64,000 nt of DNA from positions 12,999,759 through 13,063,758 of the forward strand of contig OZ025271.1 in the NCBI GenBank assembly GCA_964019165.1, in the 5' to 3' direction. The DNA is from Mastigias papua. Taxonomy: Eukaryota; Cnidaria; Scyphozoa; Rhizostomeae; Mastigiidae. This document shows, in pieces, positions 11,317 to 23,040 of the stretch. Under the pieces are notes generated by a model that saw only the letters and a program-made list of their open reading frames with translations, was not told where the DNA came from and made no database searches. The position numbers and the translations under genes were made by a program. Every line of letters starts with the position of its first letter. Positions within the stretch are counted from its first letter, which is position 1.

Positions 11317-12516
11317 CAGTGGCGGTTTTAGGAGAGGGCCAGCGGGCCATGGCCCCAGACCCCGCGCTTTTGGTAATCCAGAAGGGGCCCTGCGTCCAAC
11401 AAAAAATTGAAATGACTTTGAGCAATGCCTCGAAAAAAGTATAGCAAACATGTACGCGGATGATACCAGTGTAACATGTTCTGCTGAAGATCTTACTGAG
11501 CTCTGCAACGACTTAAAAACAGAGGTTGGCAATATAGCAGAATGGTTAAGACTAAATAAGCTGAGTCTTAACACTGATAAAACAGAGTACATGGTAGTTG
11601 GTCACAAACGTCAAACCAACAGTATCTCTGAACCTATTGAGATAAAACAAAACGAGGAGCCAATTAAACGGGTCCAGACAGTAAAATATCTCGGAACCAT
11701 GGAAGACGAAAACCTTACATGGAATGAGCAATATAAAAAGCTCAAAGGTAAAATAAAAAGTGCGCTATCGTCCCTGCAGAAATTAAGAAACATACTTCCG
11801 CAGTCGAAACTAGACCAAGTGTATAGGGCGCTGCTCGAGAGTCATCTGCGATACAGTGATGAGTTGTGGGGCAGTTTATCAAATACAAAACTTGATCATC
11901 TCCAGCGTCTTCAAAACAGAGCACGGACGCTAATTGAGAGCTCCAGATTGAAAGATGGGTGGATTTGTAACTGGCTCTCAGTTTCCAACTTGATCAGATT
12001 TGATAGGGCAATAATGATCTACGAAATCCTTAACGGTCTGTGTCCGAAGAACTTGAACGCGAAACTCATCACCAGATCCCAGATTTCAAAATATCAACCA
12101 AGAAATCAGCAAGATTTAGACATCCGAAGACTCAATCTTGAGATTTTTCTGCATAAATGCAAAGACATGGAACGAAATTCCATTGCAAATAAGATTAAGT
12201 TCCAATATCTTCACTTTTAAAAAAAGACTGAAGGAATTTCTCCAGAATTAAAACCCTTCCCCAAGCACGACACCCAGGAAGATCAGCAATCTGGTATTCT
12301 CGTAAATTGATTAGTAAGTTATAGATTATTTAGATGAACGTTGATTAGTAAGTTATATATATTTGCTTTTATATTTTAATTTTTGTAATTTAAGCTGATG
12401 GGAGTTCGTGATTAAATATATGATGATGATGATGAAAAGAAATCTCAGACACTTTCAAACAATGGCCCCGCAGATGACTTCGGCCCCGGGCCCCGCGATC
12501 CCTAAAACTGCCACTG
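11317..12516. mobile_element. hAT-type MITE containing a LINE, nested in the Harbinger element
   Basis: CAGTGGCGGTTTTAGG at 11317 and CCTAAAACTGCCACTG ending at 12516 are inverted ends. Flanks CGCACATC (11309-11316) and CGCCCATC (12517-12524) are an 8-bp duplication with one mismatch. The hAT part itself is only about 95 bp on the left and 80 bp on the right, GC-rich; the rest is the inserted LINE. Confidence 0.85.
11412..12436 (+). pseudogene. 5'-truncated LINE (reverse transcriptase C-terminal half)
   Basis: Frame from about 11412 reads NDFEQCLEKSIANMYADDTS, so the catalytic YADD box is present. It continues with LRLNKLSLNTDKTEYMVVGH, VKYLGTMEDENLTWNEQ, LDQVYRALLESHLRYSDELW and LDHLQRLQNRARTLIESS, all standard thumb and C-terminal motifs of Jockey/CR1-type non-LTR elements. 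The 256-residue ORF (ATG 11450, stop 12220) is followed in the next frame by FKKRLKEFLQ (12207-12251), so a 1-nt shift lies near the stop. The 3' end carries an AT-rich trailer and a short (TGA)n tail at 12418-12436, the type of microsatellite tail found in CR1/L2-like elements. Truncated at the 5' end by incomplete reverse transcription; not mobile. Confidence 0.82.
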
Positions 12517-12561
12517 CGCCCATCAACTATCCAACAATGCACATTCAATTTTCATATCAAC

Positions 12562-12873
12562 ATGGCCGCTTCAAGTCAAGCCCATCATGGTATCACTGAC
12601 GAGCAACTGATGGAACTGGTGCAAAATTGTCCATGCATATACAACACAAGACTTAAGGATTACAACGATAGGAGAGTGAAGCAAAATGCATGGAAAGCTA
12701 TTGCTGATCAATTGCAAATTGACCCTTCTGAGGCACGGACAAAATACGATGTTGCCAGAACACGATTTTCCAGGTATTCGAAATCAGTAAGGACCATCAA
12801 ACCTGGGTCTGGATTGGGTGACTTAAAAATAAAAGAAGAGTATGTTTACTGCTACCGTGTTTGTTTGGCATGA
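12562..12873 (+). CDS. MADF (Myb/SANT-like) domain protein of the Harbinger element
   Basis: The frame starts MAASSQAHHGITDEQLMELV, then NCPCIYNTRLKDYNDRRVKQ, NAWKAIADQL and KYDVARTRFSRYSK. The spacing of V....P.IY......Y.D...K..AW..I...L...........RW..LR..F.R is that of the MADF domain, a helix-turn-helix DNA-binding module. In PIF/Harbinger elements the second ORF commonly codes such a protein, which helps carry the transposase to the ends of the element. At 103 residues it stops soon after the domain (EEYVYCYRVCLA), so it is probably truncated by internal deletion. The hAT/LINE insertion ends 45 bp before the start codon and would have separated it from its promoter. Confidence 0.7.
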   Translation: MAASSQAHHGITDEQLMELVQNCPCIYNTRLKDYNDRRVKQNAWKAIADQLQIDPSEARTKYDVARTRFSRYSKSVRTIKPGSGLGDLKIKEEYVYCYRVCLA

Positions 12874-13051
12874 ATGGTCAAAAGGGCGCGAAATTACAAA
12901 AACAGCCCTCCGGACGACGATATGACTGGAAAGCGTCCCCTTCGCTTATGACGATATGGAAACCATATCATCGTAAGCGTCCCAACAGCATCGCCGATCC
13001 TCTGCTGGGACACGTCCCCGTCGCTTATGTCGATATGGAAACCAGGCTTTA

Positions 13052-14400
13052 GACTTGTTACATATTGTAAACAAATTAAACAAACATGATAGAAATTCTT
13101 GTTTATGTATAGTGCTCAAATTTTATAACTCGCCACATTCCACAGAAAATTGATATAGCCTCTCTTTCAACAGACATTCAGTTTTATGTTCATATATTAT
13201 ATAATCAATATCTCTATATCCTACAGAGTGTAGATATATCATGACGCTCCAGTAGCATTTGTCAAGGTTTGCGTATATTAGAAATTCTAGTTCGTTATAT
13301 TCTGCAAATTCCTCTCATATCCATTCGTGTTATTATAGGAACGTGAGTTTGTGCTTCCTATAGGCTGCTTGCTCGTTCAGTGACATCCTTCGTTGATCCA
13401 TGTTGTTGTGTATCCTTATTTTACGTTCAGAGAACACGGAGGCAGAGAGGGGAAACGATGTTGTTGACGGTACTCTGACTCTACTCTGACTACACTTTAC
13501 GACATAAATTACATGCATATATACAGAAACATTTAACAACCCGAAATAAACATAATTTACGTAAAGGAAGGGTTAGGTTGTTGTTAGATGATTGTTGAAT
13601 AGGCTCATGGTGTGATGATTGCGTAGAGAACAACAGAAGAGGAATGACCAAGATGACAGGAGTGACGTACGGTGATGTCCCAGGTGTGCGATTAGAGAAT
13701 GCGAATGAATGAAAAGAAGAAAATCGGCATTGAGTATGAAATGGCCTAAGTGCACAATGTTTACGTGTCACTACATAACATGGCACTCATTTGTATATAT
13801 AGTTAGTTTACAATGCTTCACGTTCTGCATTATTTGCATCTATTGTTTCCTTAATGCTACGCAATTCTATGTCCATACAGTAAACATTCTAATTCTTTAT
13901 ATTCTTGCTGTCCATTAGACCCACACTTTTTTGAGGATAGCTTACGCATTTTATCCCTTCAAATAATTGAACCGTAAACATATCTTTTCCTCCATAAGAT
14001 ATTCTCTTTCACAATCATAGTTTTTCTTTTTCTTCAGAATCTGCATCTATCCATTCATCCAATACACATCCATTTGTATGCAGATACTTTAAACGTTCTA
14101 ATTCTTTATATAGTGCAGATTGTCTATAAGTCTTTTTGCTATTTCACAATCGTTTCTTTTTGTGTACTGTACACAAACTGGTTCAAAGTGTTCAGCTGAA
14201 ATTGCATTTGATAATTAAGTTATCTAATGTGCATTCATTTTTATTTCATGTAATATTTTTCTTGCGTAATTTGTACATATCCATTTGCTCAATACACATC
14301 CGGTCTCAGTCTATTTTAGACATTCCACATCTCCTCCACATCTCCTCCACATTATGCAGCATTTATGATCCAATACTCTGTTAGAATTTTATCATTGACA
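13052..14400. repeat. Very degenerate tandem DNA, right part
   Basis: Continuation of the loosely periodic ATTCT/CTGCA/CCATTTG motif DNA interrupted by the Harbinger nest. The ORFs at 13333-13539, 13490-13786 and 14136-14384 lack recognisable features. CATCTCCTCCA is directly doubled at 14327-14352. Confidence 0.4.
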
Positions 14401-15299
14401 AGTATATCTTAATAATCTTATCATTTTAATACTCATATTTGGCATAAGGACAATAAAGTAAAAGCATATGTTTCCGTTTGTTGTCAAACTCAAGTATACT
14501 TAAATTGTCGCTTCGTTGCAGGAATGTGTCATGAAAAGTTGAGAAGATTGCTTAACAAACGAACTGGAATTAACATCACACTTTAGTTATCACTGTTATG
14601 TCATGACACTTTATTTACCAATGCTATATAATGTCAAAGTGTATACATAAGTTTAGGATTTTAGGCCATATCTTTGTTATAGACGAACTTCTACAGTCAA
14701 TTGGAGATGTGTGCAACTGTCGATATGCTGTTTAAAACGTCAATGGCCTTTTTTGTTTTTTTTATGTAATGCTTTAGTGCAATATATGCTATTTGTGCTT
14801 TTTATGTAACCTGGTTTTGTTTGAAAGGGAGAATAATTATGTGCTCGACCCTCAATCTCTATCTGTGTGATCAACTATCTTCAAATCAGTCTGCAAACTG
14901 TTCAAACAAACGTCTTCTGAATATAAACAAACTCTAGACATCCCAGCAGCCTACTTTGCAAAATATTGCTTGCTTCGTCAAGCAGGAGCATATTCTACAA
15001 TCTTAGTAAATGAATTAAAAAACAATATATTAATCGCATCGTATCACACGTGTTTAATTTGATAGGTTAAATGTAATGCAATATTTTATTTCAGCAGAGC
15101 AAAACTAATCTGAAAAGCTCTACCCCTTCCCCCCTCCTATTCAATGGTGTACAATTTATGCGCTTGACGCATTCACCTGTACATCGTCTAGATCTAATGT
15201 ATCTATTTGATAAACAATACATATCTTTTAGTAATCATTTGTTATTATAAGCACTTTTGGACTTCATATATAATATAATAGCTATTTCGCATTAAGAAC
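14401..15299. other. No gene recognised
   Basis: AT-rich sequence, no ORF over 60 codons, no repeat that I can define. Its right end (about 15230-15299) may be the 3' trailer of the LINE at 15300. Confidence 0.5.
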
Positions 15300-16409
15300 T
15301 TAGAAATCCCTTTCTGCTTTAGCAGCTTCATAAATGTCTTTTACCAATGTGCTCCATCTTTTTCTGTCTTGTGCCAGTAATCTGAGATTTCTCATATCGT
15401 CTATAGATTTAAGCTGGGTGAAATTATACTTGTTGTTGTGTGTGTAGTTCGTAAGCCTTATTATGTCATTGTGTAGTGAGTTTGGCAGTGTAGTTGTGGG
15501 TCTTCCTCTAAAGTTCTTTGAGTTCGAATTTTCAAAATAATAGTTCATGGCTTTCTGTGCCGGTGTTTCTGGACTTAAACGTAGTACGTGACCAAAAAGC
15601 CTCCATCTGCTCTGCAGTATTTCCAACGAAAGTACTTCTTCACCTGTTTGTTTGTAGAACTGTTTGTTGCTGATGATCGTAGGGTATTTGATGTTTAATA
15701 TTCGTCTTAATTGTTGTCTATGAAAAGCCTTTAGATCTTCTTCCTCTTTTCTTGTCAATCCCCAAGTGCCTGAGTTATATACTAGAACTGGCTTGACCAA
15801 AGACTTGTATAACTTGATTTTTAACGCTTGTTTTATTTTCTCTTTTCTGATCCAGATACTTTGTAGCTTATTTAAAGTGGCTATTGATAACTGTTTCCTC
15901 CTACACACATCTTCGATATCTCCTAACAATGATCCCAACTTTGTTACTGTTCTCCATTTTTCTTCGTTATCTAGTTTTGTGATCTTTAAATTTATTCCTT
16001 CTGATCTTTCGCATCTATATGGGACTTTGATCTTTCTTTCTAGAATTGTTTCTTCGGTTTTTGATTTGTTAACTTTTAGATTTTCTTCCAGTAGTATTTC
16101 TTGTACATATTTACTTAGATTGTGTTGTTTCTCCTTTTCTGTTGTTATAAAGTCCACATCATCAGCGTATATTGTTTCTTGTGGCAAGGACGATATCGTA
16201 TCGTTTTTGAAAAAGGATCTTATTTTTCTTAATGCATATTCAAGATAGATGTTAAATAACGTGCCGCTTAATGCGTCTCCCTGTGGTGACCCGATGTTAC
16301 TTTGAAAAGGCTCTGCTTTGACGTTGTTCAGCTTGATAGTAAGTGTGCTGTTGGACAGTAGCAAACGAATTATGTGGGCTGCATGCACAAGAGAAAGGGC
16401 TAAGATCAT
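15300..16409 (-). pseudogene. Non-LTR retrotransposon ORF, 5'-truncated (reverse transcriptase palm to C-terminus)
   Basis: A 369-residue open frame on the minus strand. Residues 37-65 hold SNIGSPQGDALSGTLFNIYL, the RT box with PQGD; residues 81-88 hold the catalytic YADDVDF. Then come LKVNKSKTEE, LGSLLGDIEDVCRRK, IKLYKSLVKPVLVYNSGTW, LKAFHRQQLRRILNIKYP and SRWRLFGHVLRLSPETPAQK, the C-terminal motifs shared by many LINE families. The start codon is arbitrary: the frame simply begins where the insert begins, lacking the endonuclease and RT fingers. No stop or frameshift breaks the remaining part, so the copy is younger than the LINEs at 20.6 kb and in the Harbinger nest. No poly-A or microsatellite tail is obvious. 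The plus-strand ORF 15766-16248 is its shadow. Confidence 0.85.
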
Positions 16410-16461
16410 TAGAAGTTGATCTTGTCATACACAAGTAGAATTTTTATTGTTATATTCCTTA

Positions 16462-17308
16462 AGCCCTGGAAAAATGACTGGACATTTGCACTGAACATGC
16501 ACTGGACAAATGTCCAGTGCAAAATGTTGCGTCGTTTTGCCATCTTGTCCAATCTTGTTCAGTCGTGTTCAGCGATGTTGAGAGTTGCTCAGTCGATTTT
16601 GAAGGCAGTCAAAAATGTTCAGTGGACAAAAATGTTCAGTGGACAATGTTCACCCGTTTTGCCACACCACTTAACATTGTCCAGCTTGCGCAAGCGCATT
16701 GCAGATGTAACAGCGGTCAGCGGACCGTATTTTGGTGCCATTTCAATTCTCCATACCTGCTCAGACCAGACATTATCGAAGGAGAGTTTGGAAACCAGAA
16801 GAAAGAAATGGAATCAGAATTGTCCCAAAAACAGGCAGAGAAGTGGTCAAATTGTGCTTCATTCGCATCATTTCTATGTAGGCCACAATGTCCTCTAGAG
16901 TCAGTTCATTCACAATATTGTTGAACATACCTCTTTCTTCTCGTCGCTTTACCCATTTCCTCGTTTTTCCACGATTTTTTTGGGTTCTTCATCGTCAACA
17001 GCCCACATAATTCTCAAAACCAAAGCAATTTTTCTCTTACGATCCATGATTGTCGATCTCAAAATTTTGGCGGCACATTTTGTTTCCATTTTACATCCCC
17101 TTGGCGCTCTATGGTCGGTTAGCCCCAGGCTCCTAAAATTAGATTCCAGACCCCAAAATCGTGCGCTTCCTATCGCAGGGAAAATGTTCACTGGACAATG
17201 TTCAGTCGCTTTGCCACCTCCGAAATTTTTCATTTGTTCACACACTGGGCACGGTGAGCAATGTCCAATCGGTGTTCAGTGCAAATGTCCAGTCGTTTTG
17301 CCAGGCCT
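16462..17308 (-). mobile_element. PIF/Harbinger deletion derivative, 847 bp
   Basis: Left end AGCCCTGG...GACTGGACATTTGCACTG and right end CAGTGCAAATGTCCAGTCG...CCAGGCCT are inverted repeats of about 38 bp with few mismatches. TTA is present at 16459-16461 and 17309-17311 (3-bp target duplication). Further copies of CTGGACA and TTCAG lie subterminally at 16495-16660 and 17185-17280. The interior codes the N-terminus of a Harbinger transposase on the minus strand (next entry). Confidence 0.85.
16700..17055 (-). pseudogene. Harbinger transposase, N-terminal fragment
   Basis: Minus-strand translation starts MDRKRKIALVLRIMWAVDDE (ATG near 17048), then after an A7 homopolymer (16975-16981) the next frame continues KWVKRREERGMFNNIVNELT and LEDIVAYIEMMRM. 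The order MxRxxxxALAL..., W.R....RRE.G.F..L..EL..ED...Y...MRM is the start of PIF/Harbinger transposases. The DDE catalytic region is absent: the element is internally deleted. A one-base change at the A7 run would rejoin the two frames, so a single slippage indel separates them. Confidence 0.6.
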
Positions 17309-17584
17309 TTAAACATATATTAGATTATAGAAAGGAACAGCTCCTTAAAGGCATGTCATATTTGTCAAGCTTCTCGAAAATTCCCTTTTTCAAGGTTTTG
17401 ATTTTTGTGGCACTTTCTACGGACCATTTCACAAGCTTTCAACTCATCGCCGACGGTGAAAACTACCCTTTTTCGAGTAGCATCCGAAGAAATTGAAGAA
17501 ACCATTTGATTTGAATTGCAAATAAATAGGATTTTATTTTTGTACAAGGAGGACAACACTTCGATTAAAATAAAGGCTTGCTTG

Positions 17585-17648
17585 AGGGTCACGGCCGTAT
17601 AATCGAGGGACAGTTAATAGAACTACGGTTAATCGAGAAAGTACTGTA
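17585..17648 (-). mobile_element. Possible single pogo/Tigger-type terminus
   Basis: Read on the minus strand, the sequence after TA (17647-17648) is CAGTACTTTCTCGATTAACC, close to the CAGTA...CTCGATTAxCCG ends of pogo/Tigger elements. I find no partner end nearby, so this is either a broken element or chance. Confidence 0.3.
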
Positions 17649-20580
17649 AAGGTTTCGTTAATTATGATAATGACATATATGGAGTTATTTGTGCAGCCTC
17701 TATTTGCGGATAATTCCAATCTCGTAAACGAGGTAGAAGTATTACAAGATGGCGTCTGAAAATGTTGTCTTGTGCAATCAAAACAATCTCATCAGAATTG
17801 CAATTATTAGTGTAAACAGCTAAGTCATTAAGGTAGATATGTAATGGAGAACATTAGTTTGTATGTATTTATGATTCCTCAATGGATCTTGCAATATGCG
17901 AACACTGCTATCATATTGTGCCAGTCATCAGCCCAGTTTGTAGGTTAAGGAAAAAGTCATATCTTGTATGGAAAACAGGTGAGTAAGTTGAGGATAAATA
18001 TATATACCGAACTACACTAACACGTGTTACCCCATTCTTGTAAGTAAGTATTTATATTTTTGTGCATGTGGCGAGGCGAAATAACACGTTTAGTTTTAAG
18101 TTGTTTACAGTTGCATTTAAAACTTTATTTATTTACTCATATAGTTGACTGGACGCTTGACTAACCCTGGTTAACCGTATATGTAGAAAAACAATCAGTT
18201 CGTTATTGCTGTTAGGACATGCGGGGTCATTTGGAAAGTTTTGTTGTTGAATTTGTGGTTGTATAAATTTTTCTTAGGGATATATATACATTTGACTGTA
18301 AACATAGCTTAATTTTGACCTAAATCTTGAGTAACACAGCGTAATAATTTAGTGGCTTTTCAGTTCAATAGTCTGTTTCAAATCTTTGTTGGGACAATAG
18401 ATTGCATATCGTCATCTCAGGAGATAAGCATTCTAAAATGAAAAGAGATATGTAAAAATTCAACCCTAGAAAATGCAGTCTTCAATTAGTTGGAGAACCA
18501 AAATGTCACACTGTCCCCCTTTGGCACCAACTATGGTTGGGCCTCTAGGGGGGGGGATAACATGAAGCAAGTGAAAGCAGCTAACATAACTAAATTTAAA
18601 AGGCCTGCTGGCTCTAGCTCTCAGAAATGCTTGGTAAACAACTAAACTTGAACAGTTTGGCATTTGTCTTGATGCATTCTTCAGACTGTTATTTGCCAAG
18701 GGCTTGGTTCACTGTTAAGCCTCTCCACTTATACAATGCTTCATGGTCCTTGTCTTTGGCATCTGTAGAATGCAGGTCAACAGGTCATGTAGAATGCATG
18801 TCTCACTGGCAGCTACTTGTATTTTTATGAAGAGGCTGTGCTATAAAAGCTAGACTAGAAGTCATCAATAAAGTCCTCAATGAATTTGAGAATATTTCCA
18901 GATAATACATCAATAGCTTTGTCTAACAGTCATGATGCATGTCCATATGAATATGCAATAATCAGACTGTCATTTGCTAACTTTGTAACTAGCTTAGCAT
19001 TTTGTGTTTTGAGAGAATTTTCTAGGAAACATCTCAATTTATAATTAATTGAAATTAAAATGAGATATATTGGATTCTGATCCTTGTGTTTACAGCAGAT
19101 TGTAGTACTGACTGCATTGTACAATGTGTTTCGGGCAAATTGAGTTGTATGGGAATGTCACTCGTCCCTAGACTTGAAACATTTGCCAGAATTCATGCAG
19201 ATTAATTTCTAAGCTAAAGATTATAGCATATTTAATAGCAGTATCCAAATCTATCTTTGTCATCTTCACAATTTCTTGGAATAACTGAATCAATAACAAC
19301 AAAGAGCAGCAGTGTTATAATGAACTTCCAAATAAAATATTTCTAAACAATATGAATACAATCTTTTATGACTGGTTTCTACAACATATGTTTAATAAAT
19401 AACATAAGTGATCTGGATTACTCCAACTCCCCCACATTCCATAATCCCAAATGACCAATGTTTATAAGTGTATGTGTGCCTCTCTGCTTCTCCATTCCAT
19501 TAGTTCTTCTCTCTTTATTTGGTCTTATCCTGATTTACACTGTTTTCTGCACTTTCTATTCCTTTACTTGATAATCAGTTTGTACTTGCAAACTGTGTAG
19601 AACTGAAAAGCAGCAAATATACAACAGGTGGATGCAGGCTTTTCCTACAAACTTGACCACTTGCAAACTGTCATGTATTTTTTCTGTTGTGTGCCATGAT
19701 CTGCATTGTATTTGACCTAGTAACCTTCATTTTCCAGTTGCCCCTTTGCCCTAGGTTATCGTTGAAGCATAAAATTTGCTTAGTAATGAAATAACTGAAG
19801 CTATTTCCTTTTGGATTACTTAACTTGCCCTTTGTCCTTTGAAGGCATTGAGTGAGAGTCTACAAAAATGTCCAACTTCTCTCTGGCTGTCAAATCTTCA
19901 TCATAACCCTTCCTCTTTTAACACAATCAAAAGTAGCCACAGTTCTTAAGCTCTGCATTATGTATGTCTCAAAAATTTGAACTTTAAAAGGACTATGCAT
20001 TTCACTGTTGATGCCACATTAACTGAAAACTTGGTTAAAGCTGTATTGTTAATGCAAATTACTAAACCTTCCTCAAGTACAACAAAGAGAACAAAATCTT
20101 AATCTGGCTCAGATCTGTAGAGCTGTGAATTTTTCTGGACTCTGCATTTGGCGGGGTCCATATGGTTACAGATGATGTAGGATGGAAGAAGGGAGTAGCT
20201 CATACTATGGGTGTCCAAAATGCAAGTGTTTCTTAACTTGTCTTTCATGATCTTATTGAGATATTTGCTCATTTTATGTACTCTTAGATGCACCAGTTTT
20301 GCACTTCCAAATTCTTACTTTTAACCCCTCTTGTTAGAGTTTTTCCGCCTACTGAGATGTACATATCAATAACAATGATTTATTTTATATTTTTTATCAA
20401 ATCCAAGACAGAATGTAATCTATTACGCACCTGTCGATAAATAGATATTTTTGTTCCTGTCTCAACTTGGCCATCTGAAGACTTAATATTCAATCAGCTT
20501 TATGTATATTTGGTCACAAATATATTATTATATGAGCATCAGTCTGATCTTCAACTATTGCAGCTTTTTACTACAGCCGA
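17649..20580. other. No gene recognised
   Basis: AT-rich, with only short ORFs. A G9 run lies at 18549-18557. Nothing here resembles a known domain. Confidence 0.5.
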
Positions 20581-20599
20581 TATGGTTAGCACCAATGAT

Positions 20600-23040
20600 T
20601 TATACTAGAATAAAAAACAAGAAATTATGCTAGTCTGATTTTAATTGACTTGAAGAAGGATTTCAAAATAATTTATCTGGAAGCCCAACTCAAAAATGGA
20701 AATGTATGAAGTACCTTATCTTGTGCATAATTGGCTCATATCATACTTGGATAACATTAAGCAATTTTGCATGGTAAATGACCCTCCCTCTTATGTTAAA
20801 GAAACAATTTATGGAGTTCCTGTATGCTACTGCCTTCATCCATATCCACTCTTTATGTACATAAATGATTTGCCTCTTTCTTTTCAGAAATCTGCTGTCA
20901 GCATATATGCTGGCCTTTCAATGAGTAAATTGTATGTGCGCTGCCAATCTCACATGTGGGATTGTTTGCGCATGCTAAAAATTTAATTTTAAGCGCTTTC
21001 CTTAGTACTTGGATGCATACTTTTGATAAAACTGGAGCGAGCGACAAATAGAGTGCACAAATTGAGCTGGGCACATGCCTGTGCGTTCGTGTGCCAACAT
21101 GTGTGTCTCATTGAAAGGCCTGTATATGCCAATGATACAGCCCTTTCCCTCTCTTCAGAACACTGTAATGAACTACACTTCCCCTAAACTTAAATCATTT
21201 GAAGTTGCAAGAGTGACTTCATGTATATAAACTTTCTTTGAATGTTGTGAGGGTACAGCCACTTCTTGTAGTCTCTGCTCCAAACATCTGTAAGAATGAA
21301 AGCCACCATGAAAGCCAGAAGATAGCTCAACTAGGGCAAACATCATAGTTACAAGCCTTTTGAAATATGTTGAAGTAAGATTTTACATGTCTAATCATCA
21401 CTTGACAATGAAAGGCTTCCATTATAAGTTACCAGTTTTTGCTACCTCCTAATTAGTAACCATGGAGGAGAAAACTGACTTGCCTAAGACATTCAAGTAT
21501 TGGTTGTACTCAGTGTAAATCAGGCTGTGCCTTGAAAGGTTCTTGATTAAGCACAAGTGTTTAAAGTATGATTGTTTTAAAACATGATTTATTGAGCAAT
21601 GAGGAGTTTTGAAGTTATGTCTTAGAAAATCCTTTCTCTTTATCACAGGCAAAGACTTCCCTAAATTTCTATTCAAATCATCATTAAACTAATTGTTTAA
21701 GATCATGTGTAGGTCTGGGTAATGCAGAATCATCTTTTCTCACACTGCTGAGTTGATAGTCATACCCTGCAAGTGAATCACAACTTGTAATTCAGCACTC
21801 GTCTTATATGCTAGGTAGGAACAGTCCTAGGTTGGAGTCCCCATTTTGTTTTGCTTTTCTTAAGTCTTGTCTATATATTTTTAAAGCATTCTTAAGAGGG
21901 GTGCAAAACAGAGCTCCCAACCTGTTCAAGGATATCATTTTCTAGGGCACCTTTGTTTTGCTCAGGGCAAGACCTGATAGATATTTAATTTCTTGGTTTC
22001 CTATATTAAAGTGTATTTGAAAGATATCTCCATTTTGTACATCTTCTTTCAATGCCCACTGCTAATCCACCTGGAATGTCTTGTGTTTTCTTAGAAACCA
22101 TTGAGAAAAATACTCTCACTGCAAGCATTTGATTGTATTCCTCACTATTGGCAAAATGTTTGCCAAATCAAAAATAACTTAAGTTTCAGATTGCATGATG
22201 GTGGATGGTTAACTTGGCCAATAGAGTATCAATTATGTCCCCTGTAAAATCAGACAATCATATTCATGGCTGGTCAACTATTAGTGACTTTGTAGAAGGA
22301 AGACAGCTACAATGATAGTGCAGATTTTTAATTCACTGACTCAGCCTATTTTAGAGGATTACTCTTACAATTACTCTTATAGAAAAGTTACTATACTCAT
22401 CGAAAGCTGATCAATAAATACTATACATCATCATCCAGCTCATCAGAAGAGACTTGGAAACTATGCAAACATACTGATACTGTGAAGGCCATGGCAAATT
22501 GAGCCCTTGCTCTTATTAAGTATTCCAGGAAATATCTACCACCTGATATACTCATTGAAATGTACAGAGGAATTGTTGAGCCCCCCTGTAGGTACAGTTG
22601 TTCCATAAGGGGCTGCCTTTAGTGAATGAACAATTGACATCTTGCAAGAAGTTCAGCAGAAAATGCTGCTAGAGTTGTAAGCAACAACCAATATCATGCT
22701 TCTTCTGCTCCTGCAATCCAGAATCTTTGTTATTCAATCAGCAGCGATCTTGTAAGAAAAGAAACAGCCACATTTACATACAATTCTTTAAATTCACTAG
22801 CCCAGGCATATGTGAGAGAATTACATAGAATTACATAGTTGTAAAATGCTTTACTACACAAGAACAGTTAATATGCTCATCAGAAACAGGTCTTACATTG
22901 CACATCCTAAAAAAGCCAATGGCCAGAAGCTTTTTATAATCATAGTGCAAAAATGTGGAACAGTCTAGAAACAGAAACAAAACTTGCACCCACCCTCAAA
23001 AGCCTGCAAGGACTCTGATACAGATTTCATTTCAGATCTA
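20600..23040 (+). pseudogene. Old LINE (CR1/Jockey-like), heavily decayed
   Basis: Fragments in order on the plus strand: LILIDLKKDF (about 20637), then EMYEVPYLVHNWLISYLDN and KQFCMVND, YGVP and FMYINDLPLSFQK (20696-20900), which are RT palm motifs; YANDTALSLSS at about 21127, a decayed YADD box after a roughly 200-bp insertion; and near 22510-22620 ALIKYSRKYLPPDILIEMYR followed by GIVEP. Later come SDLVRKETATFTYNSLNSLA (about 22745) and RSYIAHPKKANGQKLF (22890). Stops and frameshifts separate all parts. This is the oldest-looking LINE in the window. Confidence 0.75.

Larger units (their letters stand above)
11040..13048 (+). mobile_element. PIF/Harbinger-type element with nested insertions, 2009 bp
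   Basis: Ends AGCCTGGTTTCCATATCG (11040) and CGATATGGAAACCAGGCT (to 13048) are perfect inverted repeats, flanked by TTA at 11037-11039 and 13049-13051, the 3-bp target duplication of PIF/Harbinger elements. Further CGATATGGAAAC copies lie subterminally (11117-11130, 12950-12965). It encodes a MADF-type protein (12562-12873), the usual partner ORF in this superfamily; no DDE transposase is seen. A 1200-bp hAT element with an LINE inside it sits at 11317-12516, so the original element was about 0.8 kb. Confidence 0.88.

Noticed and set aside
16416..17496. Plus-strand ORFs of 98-160 codons
   Set aside because: They are shadows of the Harbinger element, whose coding strand is minus and whose ends explain the CTGGACA repeats.
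21780..21860. tRNA-like segment with GGTTGGAGTCCCC
   Set aside because: B-box resemblance only, inside the region of the decayed LINE; not enough to call.
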